From Pirellulales bacterium (lineage in GTDB: Bacteria; Planctomycetota; Planctomycetia; Pirellulales; Thermoguttaceae): a stretch of DNA of 36,703 nt. Shown here piece after piece: positions 9,101-22,035 of the stretch. The stretch is from positions 1-36,703 of the forward strand of contig JAFGRD010000027.1 in NCBI GenBank assembly GCA_016935315.1, given 5' to 3'. How positions within the stretch are numbered: the first letter of the stretch is position 1; the number at the start of each line of letters is the position of its first letter. A program made the translations under genes and the position numbers. The notes under the pieces were generated by a model. That model made no database searches, was not told the origin of the DNA, and worked only from the letters and a program-made list of their open reading frames with translations.

Positions 9101-9891
9101 CCCGGGACCGGCAGCTCAACTCGATGAAGCGGGGCGACGAGCTTCGCAGCGGCGTGCTGCAGATGGTCAAGGTCTACATTGCGGCCAAGCGGGTGATTTC
9201 GGTGGGGGACAAGATGGCCGGCCGGCACGGAAACAAGGGGGTGATCGCCAAGATTCTTCCCAAGGAGGACATGCCCCATCTGGCCGACGGCACCCCGTTG
9301 CAGATTCTGTTGAATCCCTTGGGTGTTCCCAGCCGTATGAACGTGGGCCAGATCCTCGAGACGCACTTGGGGTGGGCCGGGGCGAAGCTGGGCTTCCAGG
9401 CGATCACACCCATTTTCGACGGAGCCGATGAAGCGGCGATCCAGGAATGCCTGATCGAGGCCGGCCTGCCCGCCTCCGGGAAGGCGCAACTCTACGACGG
9501 CCGCACGGGAGAGCCGTTCGGACAGCTTTCGACGGTGGGCTACATCTACATGATGAAGCTCCACCATCTGGTCGACGACAAGGTCCACGCCCGAAGCACC
9601 GGACCCTATTCGCTGATTACCCAGCAACCGCTGGGTGGAAAAGCCCGCTTCGGCGGCCAGCGGTTCGGGGAGATGGAGGTTTGGGCACTGGAGGCCTATG
9701 GGGCGGCCTACATCCTCCAGGAGCTGCTCACCGTCAAGAGCGACGACGTGGAGGGCCGCACCAAGATTTACGAATCGATGGTCAAAGGGGAAAACACGCT
9801 GGAGGCCGGGACGCCGGCCAGTTTCGACGTGTTGACCAACGAAATCCGTGGACTGGGATTGAACATGCAGCTCGAAAAAGCCCGCGTGTAA
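6178..9891 (+). CDS. rpoB: RNA polymerase subunit beta
   Basis: A 1,237-residue catalytic subunit of RNA polymerase. Recognisable regions are the N-terminal lobe ([15 protein letters not shown]), the rifampicin cluster ([20 protein letters not shown] followed by [10 protein letters not shown]), the PIETPEG motif, the [18 protein letters not shown] region, [12 protein letters not shown], and the C-terminal clamp ending [21 protein letters not shown]. The classical rifampicin contact residues matching E. coli D516, H526 and S531 are kept. However, the near-universal PEGPNIG reads PEGTNIG, placing Thr516 at the E. coli P564 equivalent. The AGGAGGG site sets the ATG at 6178. rpoC follows after 63 bases. 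Confidence 0.98.
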   Translation: MATLAERRLKPTEIRSFGSLRAPHDIPDLTDIQTRSYAEFLQYDVPWQKRKDQGIESVLREIFPIESYDKSLRLEYLRYELGKPRYEPDECRQLRLTYGRPFKVWLRLTKEEPVEEEVYLGDVPIMLGGGEFIINGAERVVVSQLHRSPGVDFVLDIEGGGERRLHSCRIIPERGSWIELNVTRKESLTVRIDQSGKFSIMTLLRAMDPKYGENVELLRVFYDVEKVKVVDGRSAVKVEGKLAVGDVVYPAGSERAGEVLVECGQKITKNAAELICTSGLKEVEVMEEPKNPLLISALADDNTASHEEALLRIYQRLRPGNPPQLEKARALFAEKFYDTNRYRLGRVGRFRINRKLGLNIPETEMTLRPEDLIAAIKYLLRLRDSDVSAEVDDIDHLGNRRLRTIDELACDELRKGFLKLRRTVQERMSLKDLEDMTPRSLVNPKSISAAIEYFFGRGELSQVVDQTNPLSMLTHERRLSALGPGGLNRKRAGFEVRDVHISHYGRICPIETPEGTNIGLISSLAIYAAVDEYGFLVTPYQKLHGGKLTDEIEWLRADQEHEAYLAPADARIERGRLVGEAIIARHHGDFEMVPADRVEYIDVAPAQMVGVSAGLIPFLEHDDANRALMGSNMQRQAVPLLVSEPPLVATGMEKQAAQNSSMPVHARRKGSVTYVDAGRIEIGSESYPLRKFVGLNERTCQNQKPIVGMGDKVEKGQVIADGAGTYLGELALGRNVLAAFMAWDGFNFEDAIIISEELVENDTYTSIHIEEFDIEIRETKLGREEFTRDIPNVSEKMLRNLDENGIVRVGTYVNPGDILVGKVSPKSKTELTPEEKLLHAIFGRAGEDVKNDSLEVPSGVEGIVIDTQKFSRRMSLSEEERKAFENALKEAEAEGNGRIAAAFGELVGQIEDVLKKKLADEDGNPLVEGQEHRYVAEQAHQFNLDTLDIRSPQRRADVEKIHKALWPNVEATIDARDRQLNSMKRGDELRSGVLQMVKVYIAAKRVISVGDKMAGRHGNKGVIAKILPKEDMPHLADGTPLQILLNPLGVPSRMNVGQILETHLGWAGAKLGFQAITPIFDGADEAAIQECLIEAGLPASGKAQLYDGRTGEPFGQLSTVGYIYMMKLHHLVDDKVHARSTGPYSLITQQPLGGKARFGGQRFGEMEVWALEAYGAAYILQELLTVKSDDVEGRTKIYESMVKGENTLEAGTPASFDVLTNEIRGLGLNMQLEKARV

Positions 9892-9940
9892 ACAACCAGT
9901 GACTCCCAAAAAAATGCTGAGACTCAGCCGGCCCATCATA

Positions 9941-9946
9941 AAGGAG
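9941..9946 (+). promoter_or_regulatory. Ribosome binding site of rpoC
   Basis: AAGGAG lies eight bases before GTG 9955. It overlaps the alternative GTG at 9946, which argues for the 9955 start. Confidence 0.75.
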
Positions 9947-9954
9947 TGCCTCCA

Positions 9955-14343
<4,389 letters not shown>

Positions 14344-14391
14344 CGGCAGTGCCCCCTGCAGAGCGGGGCGTGCGCCGGGGGCCGCCGGCCC

Positions 14392-14419
14392 TTGACCACC
14401 CGGGAAATGTTGGCATAAT
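14392..14419 (+). promoter_or_regulatory. Sigma-70-type promoter for rpsL-rpsG-fusA
   Basis: TTGACC (14392-14397) and CATAAT (14414-14419) are separated by 16 bases. This predicts a transcript start near 14426 and a leader of about 44 bases before rpsL. Just upstream, a GCCCC/GGGGC stem (14351-14369) could help end the rpoBC transcript, though no U-run follows. This suggests the str operon is at least partly independent of rpoBC. Confidence 0.55.
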
Positions 14420-14469
14420 TAAGGGTTTCCAAACTCCGAACATCACGTTTCGTTAATCTGAGCCAATCG

Positions 14470-14841
14470 ATGCCCACGATCAACCAACTGGTTCGCAAGC
14501 GGCGTAAATCGCCGCGCAAGTTCAGCAAGGCCCCCGTGTTGGACCGATGTCCGCAAAAGCGGGGAGTGTGCTTGCAGGTCAAGACGATGACCCCCAAGAA
14601 GCCGAATTCGGCCCTGCGGAAAATCACCCGCGTGCGGCTCTCCAACGGCAAGGAAGTTACCGTCTACATCCCCGGCGAGGGGCACAGCCTCCAGGAACAC
14701 TCGATCGTGCTGGTCCGCGGCGGCCGCGTCCGCGACCTGCCCGGCGTCCGCTACCAGGTCATCCGCGGCTCGATGGATACCCTGGGGGTGGAAGATCGCA
14801 AGCAGTCGCGAAGCCGGTACGGGGCGAAGAAGACGACGTAA
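14470..14841 (+). CDS. rpsL: 30S ribosomal protein S12
   Basis: A 123-residue protein of the decoding centre that monitors codon-anticodon pairing. The conserved loops [11 protein letters not shown] (K43 kept) and [14 protein letters not shown] are intact. The third conserved loop reads [13 protein letters not shown], so residue 88 (codon 14731-14733, CGC) is Arg instead of the usual Lys. K88R is a classical streptomycin-resistance change in E. coli and Mycobacterium. The start is ATG 14470, with no clear Shine-Dalgarno sequence. rpsG follows after 30 bases. Confidence 0.98.
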   Translation: MPTINQLVRKRRKSPRKFSKAPVLDRCPQKRGVCLQVKTMTPKKPNSALRKITRVRLSNGKEVTVYIPGEGHSLQEHSIVLVRGGRVRDLPGVRYQVIRGSMDTLGVEDRKQSRSRYGAKKTT

Positions 14842-14871
14842 ACTCCAGTCCAAGCAGAAGAAGACAATACG

Positions 14872-15342
14872 ATGGGCCGTATCACTGCCAGCAAGAAACA
14901 GCTTGTGGGCGATCCCAAGCACGGGTCGATCCTCGCGAGCAAATTCATCAACTGCCTGATGTGGGACGGCGAGAAGAGCACCGCCCAGCGTGTCTTCTAC
15001 GACGCTCTGGACCGGATCGGCAAAAAAGTCTCCGACGCCGAGCCTATCGACGTTTTCACCCAGGCGCTGGAAAACGTCAAACCCAACATCGAGGTCCGCT
15101 CGAAACGGGTGGGCGGGGCCTCGTACCAGGTGCCGATGCAGGTGAACAGGACGCGGCAACAGTCGCTGGCTATCCGCTGGATCCTGCTGGCAGTCCGCGA
15201 GAAGAAGGGCCGTCCCACGTCGGACAAACTGGCCACCGAGTTGCTGGCCGCCTACCGTCGCGAAGGGGCCGCCATGACCCGGCGGGAAAACGTCCACCGC
15301 ATGGCGGAAGCCAACAAGGCCTTTGCCCACTTCGCGTGGTAA
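14872..15342 (+). CDS. rpsG: 30S ribosomal protein S7
   Basis: A 156-residue primary assembly protein of the 30S head, contacting 16S rRNA and the E-site tRNA. It has the expected length and family patterns: [45 protein letters not shown] and the C-terminal [17 protein letters not shown]. It lies between rpsL and fusA as in the classical str operon. No oddities are seen. Confidence 0.98.
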   Translation: MGRITASKKQLVGDPKHGSILASKFINCLMWDGEKSTAQRVFYDALDRIGKKVSDAEPIDVFTQALENVKPNIEVRSKRVGGASYQVPMQVNRTRQQSLAIRWILLAVREKKGRPTSDKLATELLAAYRREGAAMTRRENVHRMAEANKAFAHFAW

Positions 15343-15510
15343 TACCGAACATCGTTGCGCGCCGTGCCGGCCCCCCCTGCCGGTGCGGCGTTCTCTTGCG
15401 CCGATGGATCGAACCGCGGGCAGCAAGACCAGCACCAGGGGGAAACGCAAGAGGAAGACCACGAACGACTCGGCGCCCCGGCGCCCACCCGCTGTTAACG
15501 CCTCTTCACC

Positions 15511-17583
15511 ATGGCCGACGACCTCCAGAAACTTCGCAACATCGGCATCATCGCCCACATCGACGCCGGCAAGACGACCGTCACCGAGCGGATGCTCTTT
15601 TATTGCGGGTTCAGCCATCGGGTGGGCGAAGTCGACAAGGGAACCACGCACACCGATTTCGACCCGGAGGAACAACAACGCGGCATCACAATTCTTTCCG
15701 CCTGCGTGACGTTCCCCTGGAAGAACGCGACCATCAACGTGATCGACACGCCCGGCCACGTCGATTTCACGGCCGAGGTCGAGCGCAGTCTGCGGGTGCT
15801 CGACGGGGGCGTGGTGGTCTTCAGCGCCCGGGAAGGCGTCGAGGCCCAGAGCGAGACCGTCTGGCACCAGGCCGACAAGTACCACGTGCCGCGGATCGCG
15901 TTCATCAACAAGATGGACCGCGAAGGGGCCGATTTCCACCTCACGCTGGAAGAGATCCGCGATCGGCTGTCCGCCAACCCGATCCCCGTCAATCTGCCCG
16001 TCGGCGCCGGCCCCCCGCATCTCGACGACGCGTTCCGCGGCGTGCTCGACCTGGTCGGCATGAAGATGCTCACCTTCACCAACACGGCCCGGAAGGGCGA
16101 GGTCGAGGCCGGCGACGTGCCCGACGCGCTGCGGGCGGAGGCCGAGATGTGGCGGGGGCACATGCTCGAGGAACTCTCGCGTTTCGACGACGAATTGCTC
16201 CATCTGCTGCTCGAGGAACAGCCCGTGCCCGAGGCGCTGATCCGAAAGGTCCTCCGCGAAGCCACGCTGCACAACATGATCGTGCCCGTGCTGTGCGGGT
16301 CGGCCCTGGACGGCATCGGTGTCCAGCCGGTATTGGACGCGGTGGTCGACTACCTGCCCAGTCCGTTGGACATGCCGCCGATCGAAGGCACCGATCCGCG
16401 CAAGAAAGGCGCCAAGCTTCTCCGCACCCCCGACGTGGCCCAGCCCTTTTGCGGCCTGGTCTTCAAGATCCAGGCCGACCGGCACGGCGACCTGCACTAC
16501 GTCCGCGTCTATTCCGGCGAGCTGAAGGCCAACTCCCGCGTCTACAACCCCGGCAAGGACAAGAAGGAGAACGTTCCGCAGTTGTGGCGGATCCAGTGCG
16601 ACCGCCGCCAGCAGGTCGACCGGGTGGCCGCCGGCGACATCATCGGCATCATCGGGCTGCGACACTCGGTGACCGGCGATACGCTCTGCGCGACCAAGGA
16701 TCCCATCCTGCTGGAAGCGATCACCTTTCCCGAGACGGTCATCTCGATGGCCATCGAGCCGGAAACCTCGACCGAGCGGAAGAAACTGGCCGACGTGCTC
16801 GAGATGATGAAGCGTCAGGACCCCACCTTCCACGCCCGCGAAAGCGAAGAGACCGGCCAGACGCTGATCAGCGGCATGGGGGAATTGCACCTAGAGGTCA
16901 TCAAGCACCGCTTGCTGCGGGATTTTAAGCTCGACGTAAAGGTCCACAATCCCCGGGTCAGCTATCGCGAGACGGTCGAGAAGGCGGTGGAAGTGACCGG
17001 CGAGTGCCACCGCACGATGGGCGGCCAGCCGCTCTGGGCCAAAGTCACCATCCGCATGGAGCCCTTTGAGCAAGGGGCCGCGCCGGTGACCGTTTTCGGC
17101 TTTCCCACCGACGACCTGCCCGAGCCCTTCTTCTCGGTGGTCAGCGAGGTGCTCACCGAGCAGGGCGCCGGCGGCGGCAGCCTGGGTTTCCCGCTGATGC
17201 ACACCAAGATCACCATCCTCGGAGGCCACGTCCACGACACCGAGTCCAACGAGACCGCGTTCCGCATGGCCGCCGGCGACGCCTTCAACAAGGCGTTGCA
17301 CGAGGCGGGCATCGTGTTGCTGGAGCCGATCATGCGGCTGGAGGTCACCACCCCGGAGGAGAGCCTCGGCGAGATCGTCAGCGACTTGCAGCAACGCCGC
17401 GCCGTCATCACCCGTACGCAGAATCGCGGCAAGAACACCATCATCGAGGCCCAGGCCCCCCTGGCCAACCTCTTCGGCTACTCCAACGCCATGCGCGGGC
17501 TGACCCAGGGCCGGGCCACCTGTACCATGGAGCCCTCCTCCTACGGCCCCGCGCCGCAGGAAGTGCTCGACGGTTTCCTCTAA
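15511..17583 (+). CDS. fusA: Elongation factor G (spirochaete/planctomycete-type)
   Basis: A 690-residue translational GTPase that moves tRNA and mRNA through the ribosome or, in paralogues, splits ribosomes after termination. Domain I has HIDAGKTT (about residues 16-23), RGITI, DTPGHVDF and NKMD. Domains II-V follow, with a recognisable domain IV and the terminal GYSNAMRGLTQGRA. Switch I reads GTTHTDFDPEEQQRGITI rather than the standard bacterial GAATMDWMEQEQERGITI. Its TDF pattern and GVEAQ motif resemble mitochondrial EF-G2 and the spd group (spirochaetes, planctomycetes, some deltaproteobacteria). It occupies the str-operon slot 168 bases after rpsG, with no clear Shine-Dalgarno site. No tufA or rpsJ follows; the next genes are on the other strand. 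Confidence 0.95.
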   Translation: MADDLQKLRNIGIIAHIDAGKTTVTERMLFYCGFSHRVGEVDKGTTHTDFDPEEQQRGITILSACVTFPWKNATINVIDTPGHVDFTAEVERSLRVLDGGVVVFSAREGVEAQSETVWHQADKYHVPRIAFINKMDREGADFHLTLEEIRDRLSANPIPVNLPVGAGPPHLDDAFRGVLDLVGMKMLTFTNTARKGEVEAGDVPDALRAEAEMWRGHMLEELSRFDDELLHLLLEEQPVPEALIRKVLREATLHNMIVPVLCGSALDGIGVQPVLDAVVDYLPSPLDMPPIEGTDPRKKGAKLLRTPDVAQPFCGLVFKIQADRHGDLHYVRVYSGELKANSRVYNPGKDKKENVPQLWRIQCDRRQQVDRVAAGDIIGIIGLRHSVTGDTLCATKDPILLEAITFPETVISMAIEPETSTERKKLADVLEMMKRQDPTFHARESEETGQTLISGMGELHLEVIKHRLLRDFKLDVKVHNPRVSYRETVEKAVEVTGECHRTMGGQPLWAKVTIRMEPFEQGAAPVTVFGFPTDDLPEPFFSVVSEVLTEQGAGGGSLGFPLMHTKITILGGHVHDTESNETAFRMAAGDAFNKALHEAGIVLLEPIMRLEVTTPEESLGEIVSDLQQRRAVITRTQNRGKNTIIEAQAPLANLFGYSNAMRGLTQGRATCTMEPSSYGPAPQEVLDGFL

Positions 17584-17650
17584 GCCCCCGCCCTCTTCCG
17601 AGACGCTCAATCGTGTGGTGTCGATGCTCGGCGGACCAGGCCAGCCTCGA

Positions 17651-17674
17651 TCATTCGCAATGCACACATCGATA
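17651..17674. repeat. 24-bp dispersed element, copy 1
   Basis: This 24-base stretch matches 34797-34820 at 21 of 24 positions. Both copies lie 70-90 bases after the stop codon of a + strand gene (fusA here, the ABC permease there). The rest of 17584-17713 shows no gene and no clear terminator. Confidence 0.4.
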
Positions 17675-17713
17675 ACACCGCGCGAAGACAGAGTTGTTGT
17701 CGGCCCCGGATTC

Positions 17714-20700
17714 TCATCGACGCTCGGGTTCTGCGAGATTCCCATCGAACCACCGTGCGTGGAGGCGCCCGCCCGTGCGCTTGGCAGGTGATTCGTGCCT
17801 GGCGTGCAGCGACTCGATTTCGTAGATCCAGTCGGCGTCGCGCGCCGACGACTCGGCGAACTCGCCGACGACGGACAAGCTGCTCTGGGGACCCGTCGCC
17901 TGCCGCGGCGAGGCCGCCGCCGTCTTCTCGCCCGGCACGCTGATCAGCCGCAGGGCGTTGAGGAAGTGCGTCTGGTTGTTGCGGGCGATCAGCATGTCGG
18001 TGGCGTTGACCCGCCCGTCGCGGTCGAAATCGTAGGCAAAGTCGATCGGCGCCGGGTTGAGGAAGTTGCGGGGGTTGTTCCGGGCCAGGAGCATGTCCGT
18101 GGCGTTGACCTTCGCGTCGGCCGTCGCATTGCCCGATTCGCCCACCGCGTTGCCGAAATAAAACACGTCCGGCTCGGCCAACCCGGTATTGGACGTCGCC
18201 AAGACCGTCACCTGGAGCCATTGCCTGGCGATGGCATAATCGTCCCAGACGATCGTGATCCGGTCGGAGCCGTCGACGCCTTCGCCCGGCCGCACGGCGA
18301 TCGCAATCGGGTTCGCGGCCGCCGCCCAGTCGGCCGGTTCGTCCGTGTTGCCCACGCGCAGCTCGAAGTCCTCCGCGCCGGGCAGGGCTCCGTCGGGCAG
18401 ACAGGCGATATCGACCATGATCCCGTTGAGGCCGCGGCTGTAGCTGGTGTAGTTGGCGACGCCGGCCGTTTCGCTCGGCAGCAGGGCCTGCTTGTCGGGC
18501 GCGATCGCGCCGGCGTCCGCGGCGTTCGCCCCGGCGTCGTTGCCGTCGAAGGCCGAGCGGTTGTAGAAGACATGGCGGCCGGCGACCTGGCTCGCCGTGG
18601 CGAAGAACGTCGCTTCGCTCAGCGCCGACCAGGTGTCGCCGTCGAGCGTGCGTGCCATCACCCGCGTGGAGCCGGTCAAGGCAAGGGGTGATCCGTCGAA
18701 CACCCGGGCACTGGTCTCGTGGACGGCGCCACCGGGCAGCCGCGGGTCGGAGCCGTCGAACGTGTAGTAGACGGTGGCTGAGCCGTGCGAGTTGACCATT
18801 TGCAGCAGGTCGCCGGCGTCAATCTGTCCGCCGTGCTGGTCGGCCCCGTTGATCTGGAACCTCGGCCCCTCGAAGGTGAACAGCCCCTGGGAGACCATCG
18901 AGGCGAGCACGTAGCCCGGCCGCCGGGGCGCGAACGTGTCGCGGATGTACGTGGACATATCGGGGAGCACGCCGCGCATCTCCTGGCGGAGCTCGTCGAA
19001 CCGCATCCGGACGTTTTCGGCGGTCAGCGCGCCGCCATGGAAGAAGTGTTTGGCCGCCCGATCGGCGAAGAGCTGCCGAAACTCGGCATTGGCCACGAGA
19101 TTGCCGTAGAGGATGTTGATCGGTATGTAGCTGTCGTTGCCGGGCGTTTTGAAGCTCCCGGTCAGCTCCTCGGCACCCCAGCCGAACTCCAGATCCCAGG
19201 CGTAGAAACGCCACTTGCCCAGCTCGCCGTCGGAACGCTCCCGCGCCGCGTTCCAGTTGTTATGGGGCCAGTCGCGAATCCGGGAGTATCCCTGGAGGAT
19301 CAGATAGTCGACGAATTGCGGAATGTCCAGCCGCCGGGCCATTTCCTCGTAGTGGGCCGGCTGCGCGAGATCGTGGGCCAGCGCATAGTCGAGCATCTCG
19401 GCGAAATGCGCTTCGTCGCCGTCGCGAACGTCGAAGTAGTACGGCTCGCTGTGGCTCCGCGGCGGATCGGCCGCCGTGCCGCTGGGCTGCCACTTGCTCA
19501 CCACGTCCCAGGGCAGCTCGCTGTGGTACTTCTCCTGGAACAGGTGCTCCTCGTGGCGCTCCGTGGGGTTGTAGTAGCCGTTGCTCTTCAATTGGCCGTT
19601 GACAAACAGATTGACGAACGTCCCTTCGGCTGCCAGGCTGCCCATGTCCTGGTGCAGTCGCCGCCCCAGCTCGTCCTTGATGAAAGGGTTTGAAGGGTCG
19701 TTGTAGCCGCTGCGCAACGTGATGCTCTTGTAGCGATCGACCGAGCTGCGCTCGATCAGTGGATACTCCAGCCAACTCCGGTCGTCGTAGGCGTCGCGGA
19801 AGTAGACCTTGAAGCTCCATTTGGCGCTGGGGTTGGGGCCGATCGTGCGGCGGCGGTAGGAGCTGCCTTGCAGCCGGATGCCGGCGTCCTGCTGCAGACC
19901 GGAGTTGTCTTCCGAGTGGATCAGTTCGAACGACACCGGATACTCGGCCGCCCGGGTCCGCAGCAATACGTCGGACCAGAGCCCCTCGACGCTGAACGTC
20001 TCCACCGGATCGGCGACCAGCGATATCACCGGCAGCGACTGCACGGCCGCGCTCTCGTTGATCAGGTAGGTCTGGGTATCGACGTTCGACGGGTAGTAGT
20101 CGGGCAAGAACGCCGCGGCCCGCAACACGGTCGTCGCGCCGAACGTCAGCGGAAGCGTGTAGGGGATGCCCGTGGTCTCGGTCGGCGGGCGGCCGTCGGT
20201 CGTGTAGCGGATCGTCGCGCCGGGCGTGTCGGTGGTGATCTCCACCGTGACCGGCCCATCGTAGAAGCCGCGATCGACGCTGAACTTCGTGTCGCCGACG
20301 AAGCCCCGATAGCCCGGCCCGTTCGGCTCGCCCGGCGAAGGCGGCACGAAGTAGCGCCGGCTGGTGGCGGTCAGCTCGGGCAGAATCAGGAAGTCGCCGT
20401 CGGCCGCGCCGGCGTTCAATCCATGAACGGCCAACACGTTGGTGCCTTCCACCAGCCAGTCCAGGCCCTCGGTCACGTCGATCGGCTCGAACAGCAGCGA
20501 GTCTTCCACGCTGCGGGAGTCCGGGGCGGCGGCGTTCCAACCCGCGTCGGCGGGCGCGTTGCGACGGGCGATCTCCCGGCCGTTGAGATACGCCACGAAA
20601 CCGTCGTTGTACCGGATCCGAAGCTGCATGGTTTCCAGCACGCCGCGGTCGCCGACCTCGAAGGGGATTCGCGTCCAGAGTGACGCGCTGATGCCGTGCA

Positions 20701-21976
20701 TCGCCTCGGCCACGTCGACCGCCACGGCGCCGGCCAGCCCGCCGCCGGAGAGGTCGAAGCCGATGCCGCCGCCCTGGGGTCTCGGAAACGGGCAGACGAG
20801 CCCTTGGTTCGCTTCGCCCATGCCGATCGGCGCGACGAACGCCCAGTCGGTGGCGTCGTCGTGGTCGGCCGTGCCGCGCCGCTGGAGCGAGACCCCCGAG
20901 GACACGGCCCTGGCCGCCCCTTCGCCCAGCCAGGCGTCGGCGGCGGTCGGCGCGAAGCCGCCGACCGCGACGACCATCGAGCTGATCTCCTCGCCCGTGT
21001 AGCCCCAGACAACCAGATCGACCACGTCTCCCGCGTCGTCGACGAGCATCGCCCAGCCGGGACCCGCCGTGCCCCACGCAATGTTTTCACCCCAATAGTG
21101 CTCCGGATCGTCGGCGTCGTCGTGCCGGTAGAGGATCTGATCGGCCGTGATCTCTTCGGGCAAGGTCCAGAGAATCGTGTTTCGGTGGTTGATGATCGGC
21201 TCATCGCCCAGGGGGTAGTTGACCGCCACGACCCACCCCGACGTGTCGACGGTTTCCCCGGAGACGTTCTGGATCTCGACGAAGTCGTCGGCGGTTCCCA
21301 CCTCGGTGATCAACACGGGCGACGGCCCGGCGGAGCGGGCCCAACCGGCGTCGTCGAAGGCCGCCGTCGTCCAGGCCGTGCCCAGAGCGGCGTCCTCGGC
21401 CGTCGGCACCCGATAGGCCTGCCCTTGCGTGGCAAACGGAAACGCCGCGCGGTTGAACACCGCCCCGTAAGAGACGTCTTCTTCCTGTCGGGGAAAGGCC
21501 GGCGCGAACTCGTGCGAAACGGTCGCGCCGTCGGGCCGCACCAGGGCCAGGTACTCGCCGTCGGCGTCGAGCCGGAAGCTCGTGTGGAGCTCGGCCGGAT
21601 CGAGACGGTCCTTGCCCGAGGCGAACACGACCAGGTACGCGTCCGGAGCCAGCAAGACGGCAGGAAACCGCCACTGCGTCAGCTCGGTCGGATCGTCGGT
21701 CAACGACCAGCCTTCGAGGTCGACCGGCGCGCTGGTGGGATTGTGGATCTCGATCCAGTCGGAGCTGTCGCCGTCGGCATCGGCCAGGACGTCGTCGTTC
21801 AGCGCGCAGAACTCGCTGATCACCAGCGGACCGCCGTCGAGCAAGCGCCGAGGCTCGAGTGGCTCACACCGCAGCCGCTTGTGGCGCAACGGCCGCCGCC
21901 CGCCGGTCCGCCTTCGGCCGGACGCGTGTCCGCATGCGGATACGACGGTATTCTTGAAGCTGCGCAGCACGACCAC
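17714..21976 (-). CDS. Large exported protein: lamin-tail domains, chitobiase-like domain, CotH kinase-like domain, dockerin tail
   Basis: A 1,420-residue multidomain protein. In order: a basic N terminus with the LEPR-XLL-type motif LEPRRLLDG (residues 40-48), seen on large exported planctomycete proteins; a lamin-tail domain (about 50-125); a second one (220-330); a beta-sandwich region (to about 545); a chitobiase C-terminal-like domain (565-640); a CotH kinase-like domain (648-940) with DWPHNNW (902-908) and WDLEFG (927-932) as probable ATP/metal-site motifs; another chitobiase-like sandwich (1050-1125); and a conserved tail (1132-1345) with two dockerin-like loops, both VNATDML. No classical signal peptide is visible. 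The GTG at 21976 is preceded by a purine-rich stretch; GTG 21970 is equally possible. It follows the giant gene by 59 bases. CotH-type proteins can phosphorylate secreted proteins, but activity here is inference. Confidence 0.9.
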   Translation of the reverse strand: MVVLRSFKNTVVSACGHASGRRRTGGRRPLRHKRLRCEPLEPRRLLDGGPLVISEFCALNDDVLADADGDSSDWIEIHNPTSAPVDLEGWSLTDDPTELTQWRFPAVLLAPDAYLVVFASGKDRLDPAELHTSFRLDADGEYLALVRPDGATVSHEFAPAFPRQEEDVSYGAVFNRAAFPFATQGQAYRVPTAEDAALGTAWTTAAFDDAGWARSAGPSPVLITEVGTADDFVEIQNVSGETVDTSGWVVAVNYPLGDEPIINHRNTILWTLPEEITADQILYRHDDADDPEHYWGENIAWGTAGPGWAMLVDDAGDVVDLVVWGYTGEEISSMVVAVGGFAPTAADAWLGEGAARAVSSGVSLQRRGTADHDDATDWAFVAPIGMGEANQGLVCPFPRPQGGGIGFDLSGGGLAGAVAVDVAEAMHGISASLWTRIPFEVGDRGVLETMQLRIRYNDGFVAYLNGREIARRNAPADAGWNAAAPDSRSVEDSLLFEPIDVTEGLDWLVEGTNVLAVHGLNAGAADGDFLILPELTATSRRYFVPPSPGEPNGPGYRGFVGDTKFSVDRGFYDGPVTVEITTDTPGATIRYTTDGRPPTETTGIPYTLPLTFGATTVLRAAAFLPDYYPSNVDTQTYLINESAAVQSLPVISLVADPVETFSVEGLWSDVLLRTRAAEYPVSFELIHSEDNSGLQQDAGIRLQGSSYRRRTIGPNPSAKWSFKVYFRDAYDDRSWLEYPLIERSSVDRYKSITLRSGYNDPSNPFIKDELGRRLHQDMGSLAAEGTFVNLFVNGQLKSNGYYNPTERHEEHLFQEKYHSELPWDVVSKWQPSGTAADPPRSHSEPYYFDVRDGDEAHFAEMLDYALAHDLAQPAHYEEMARRLDIPQFVDYLILQGYSRIRDWPHNNWNAARERSDGELGKWRFYAWDLEFGWGAEELTGSFKTPGNDSYIPINILYGNLVANAEFRQLFADRAAKHFFHGGALTAENVRMRFDELRQEMRGVLPDMSTYIRDTFAPRRPGYVLASMVSQGLFTFEGPRFQINGADQHGGQIDAGDLLQMVNSHGSATVYYTFDGSDPRLPGGAVHETSARVFDGSPLALTGSTRVMARTLDGDTWSALSEATFFATASQVAGRHVFYNRSAFDGNDAGANAADAGAIAPDKQALLPSETAGVANYTSYSRGLNGIMVDIACLPDGALPGAEDFELRVGNTDEPADWAAAANPIAIAVRPGEGVDGSDRITIVWDDYAIARQWLQVTVLATSNTGLAEPDVFYFGNAVGESGNATADAKVNATDMLLARNNPRNFLNPAPIDFAYDFDRDGRVNATDMLIARNNQTHFLNALRLISVPGEKTAAASPRQATGPQSSLSVVGEFAESSARDADWIYEIESLHARHESPAKRTGGRLHARWFDGNLAEPERR
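17801..18280. repeat. Duplicated dockerin-tail coding segment, copy 1
   Basis: This segment encodes the dockerin tail of the CotH protein. It matches 22111-22590 at a constant 4,310-base offset. Over 17941-18240 I count 15 mismatches in 300 bases (95% identity). Similarity drops sharply beyond 18280, while the encoded proteins stay related. Confidence 0.85.
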
Positions 21977-22035
21977 CTCCCCCTTCCATTATGACCATCG
22001 TCGCCGACGACGCAACCAATTCGGCCGCCGCCGGC

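Noticed and set aside
14547-16928. A 793-codon + strand frame overlapping rpsL, rpsG and fusA
   Set aside because: It is out of phase with three conserved genes and rich in Arg, Gly and Pro, which is typical of a shifted GC-rich frame.
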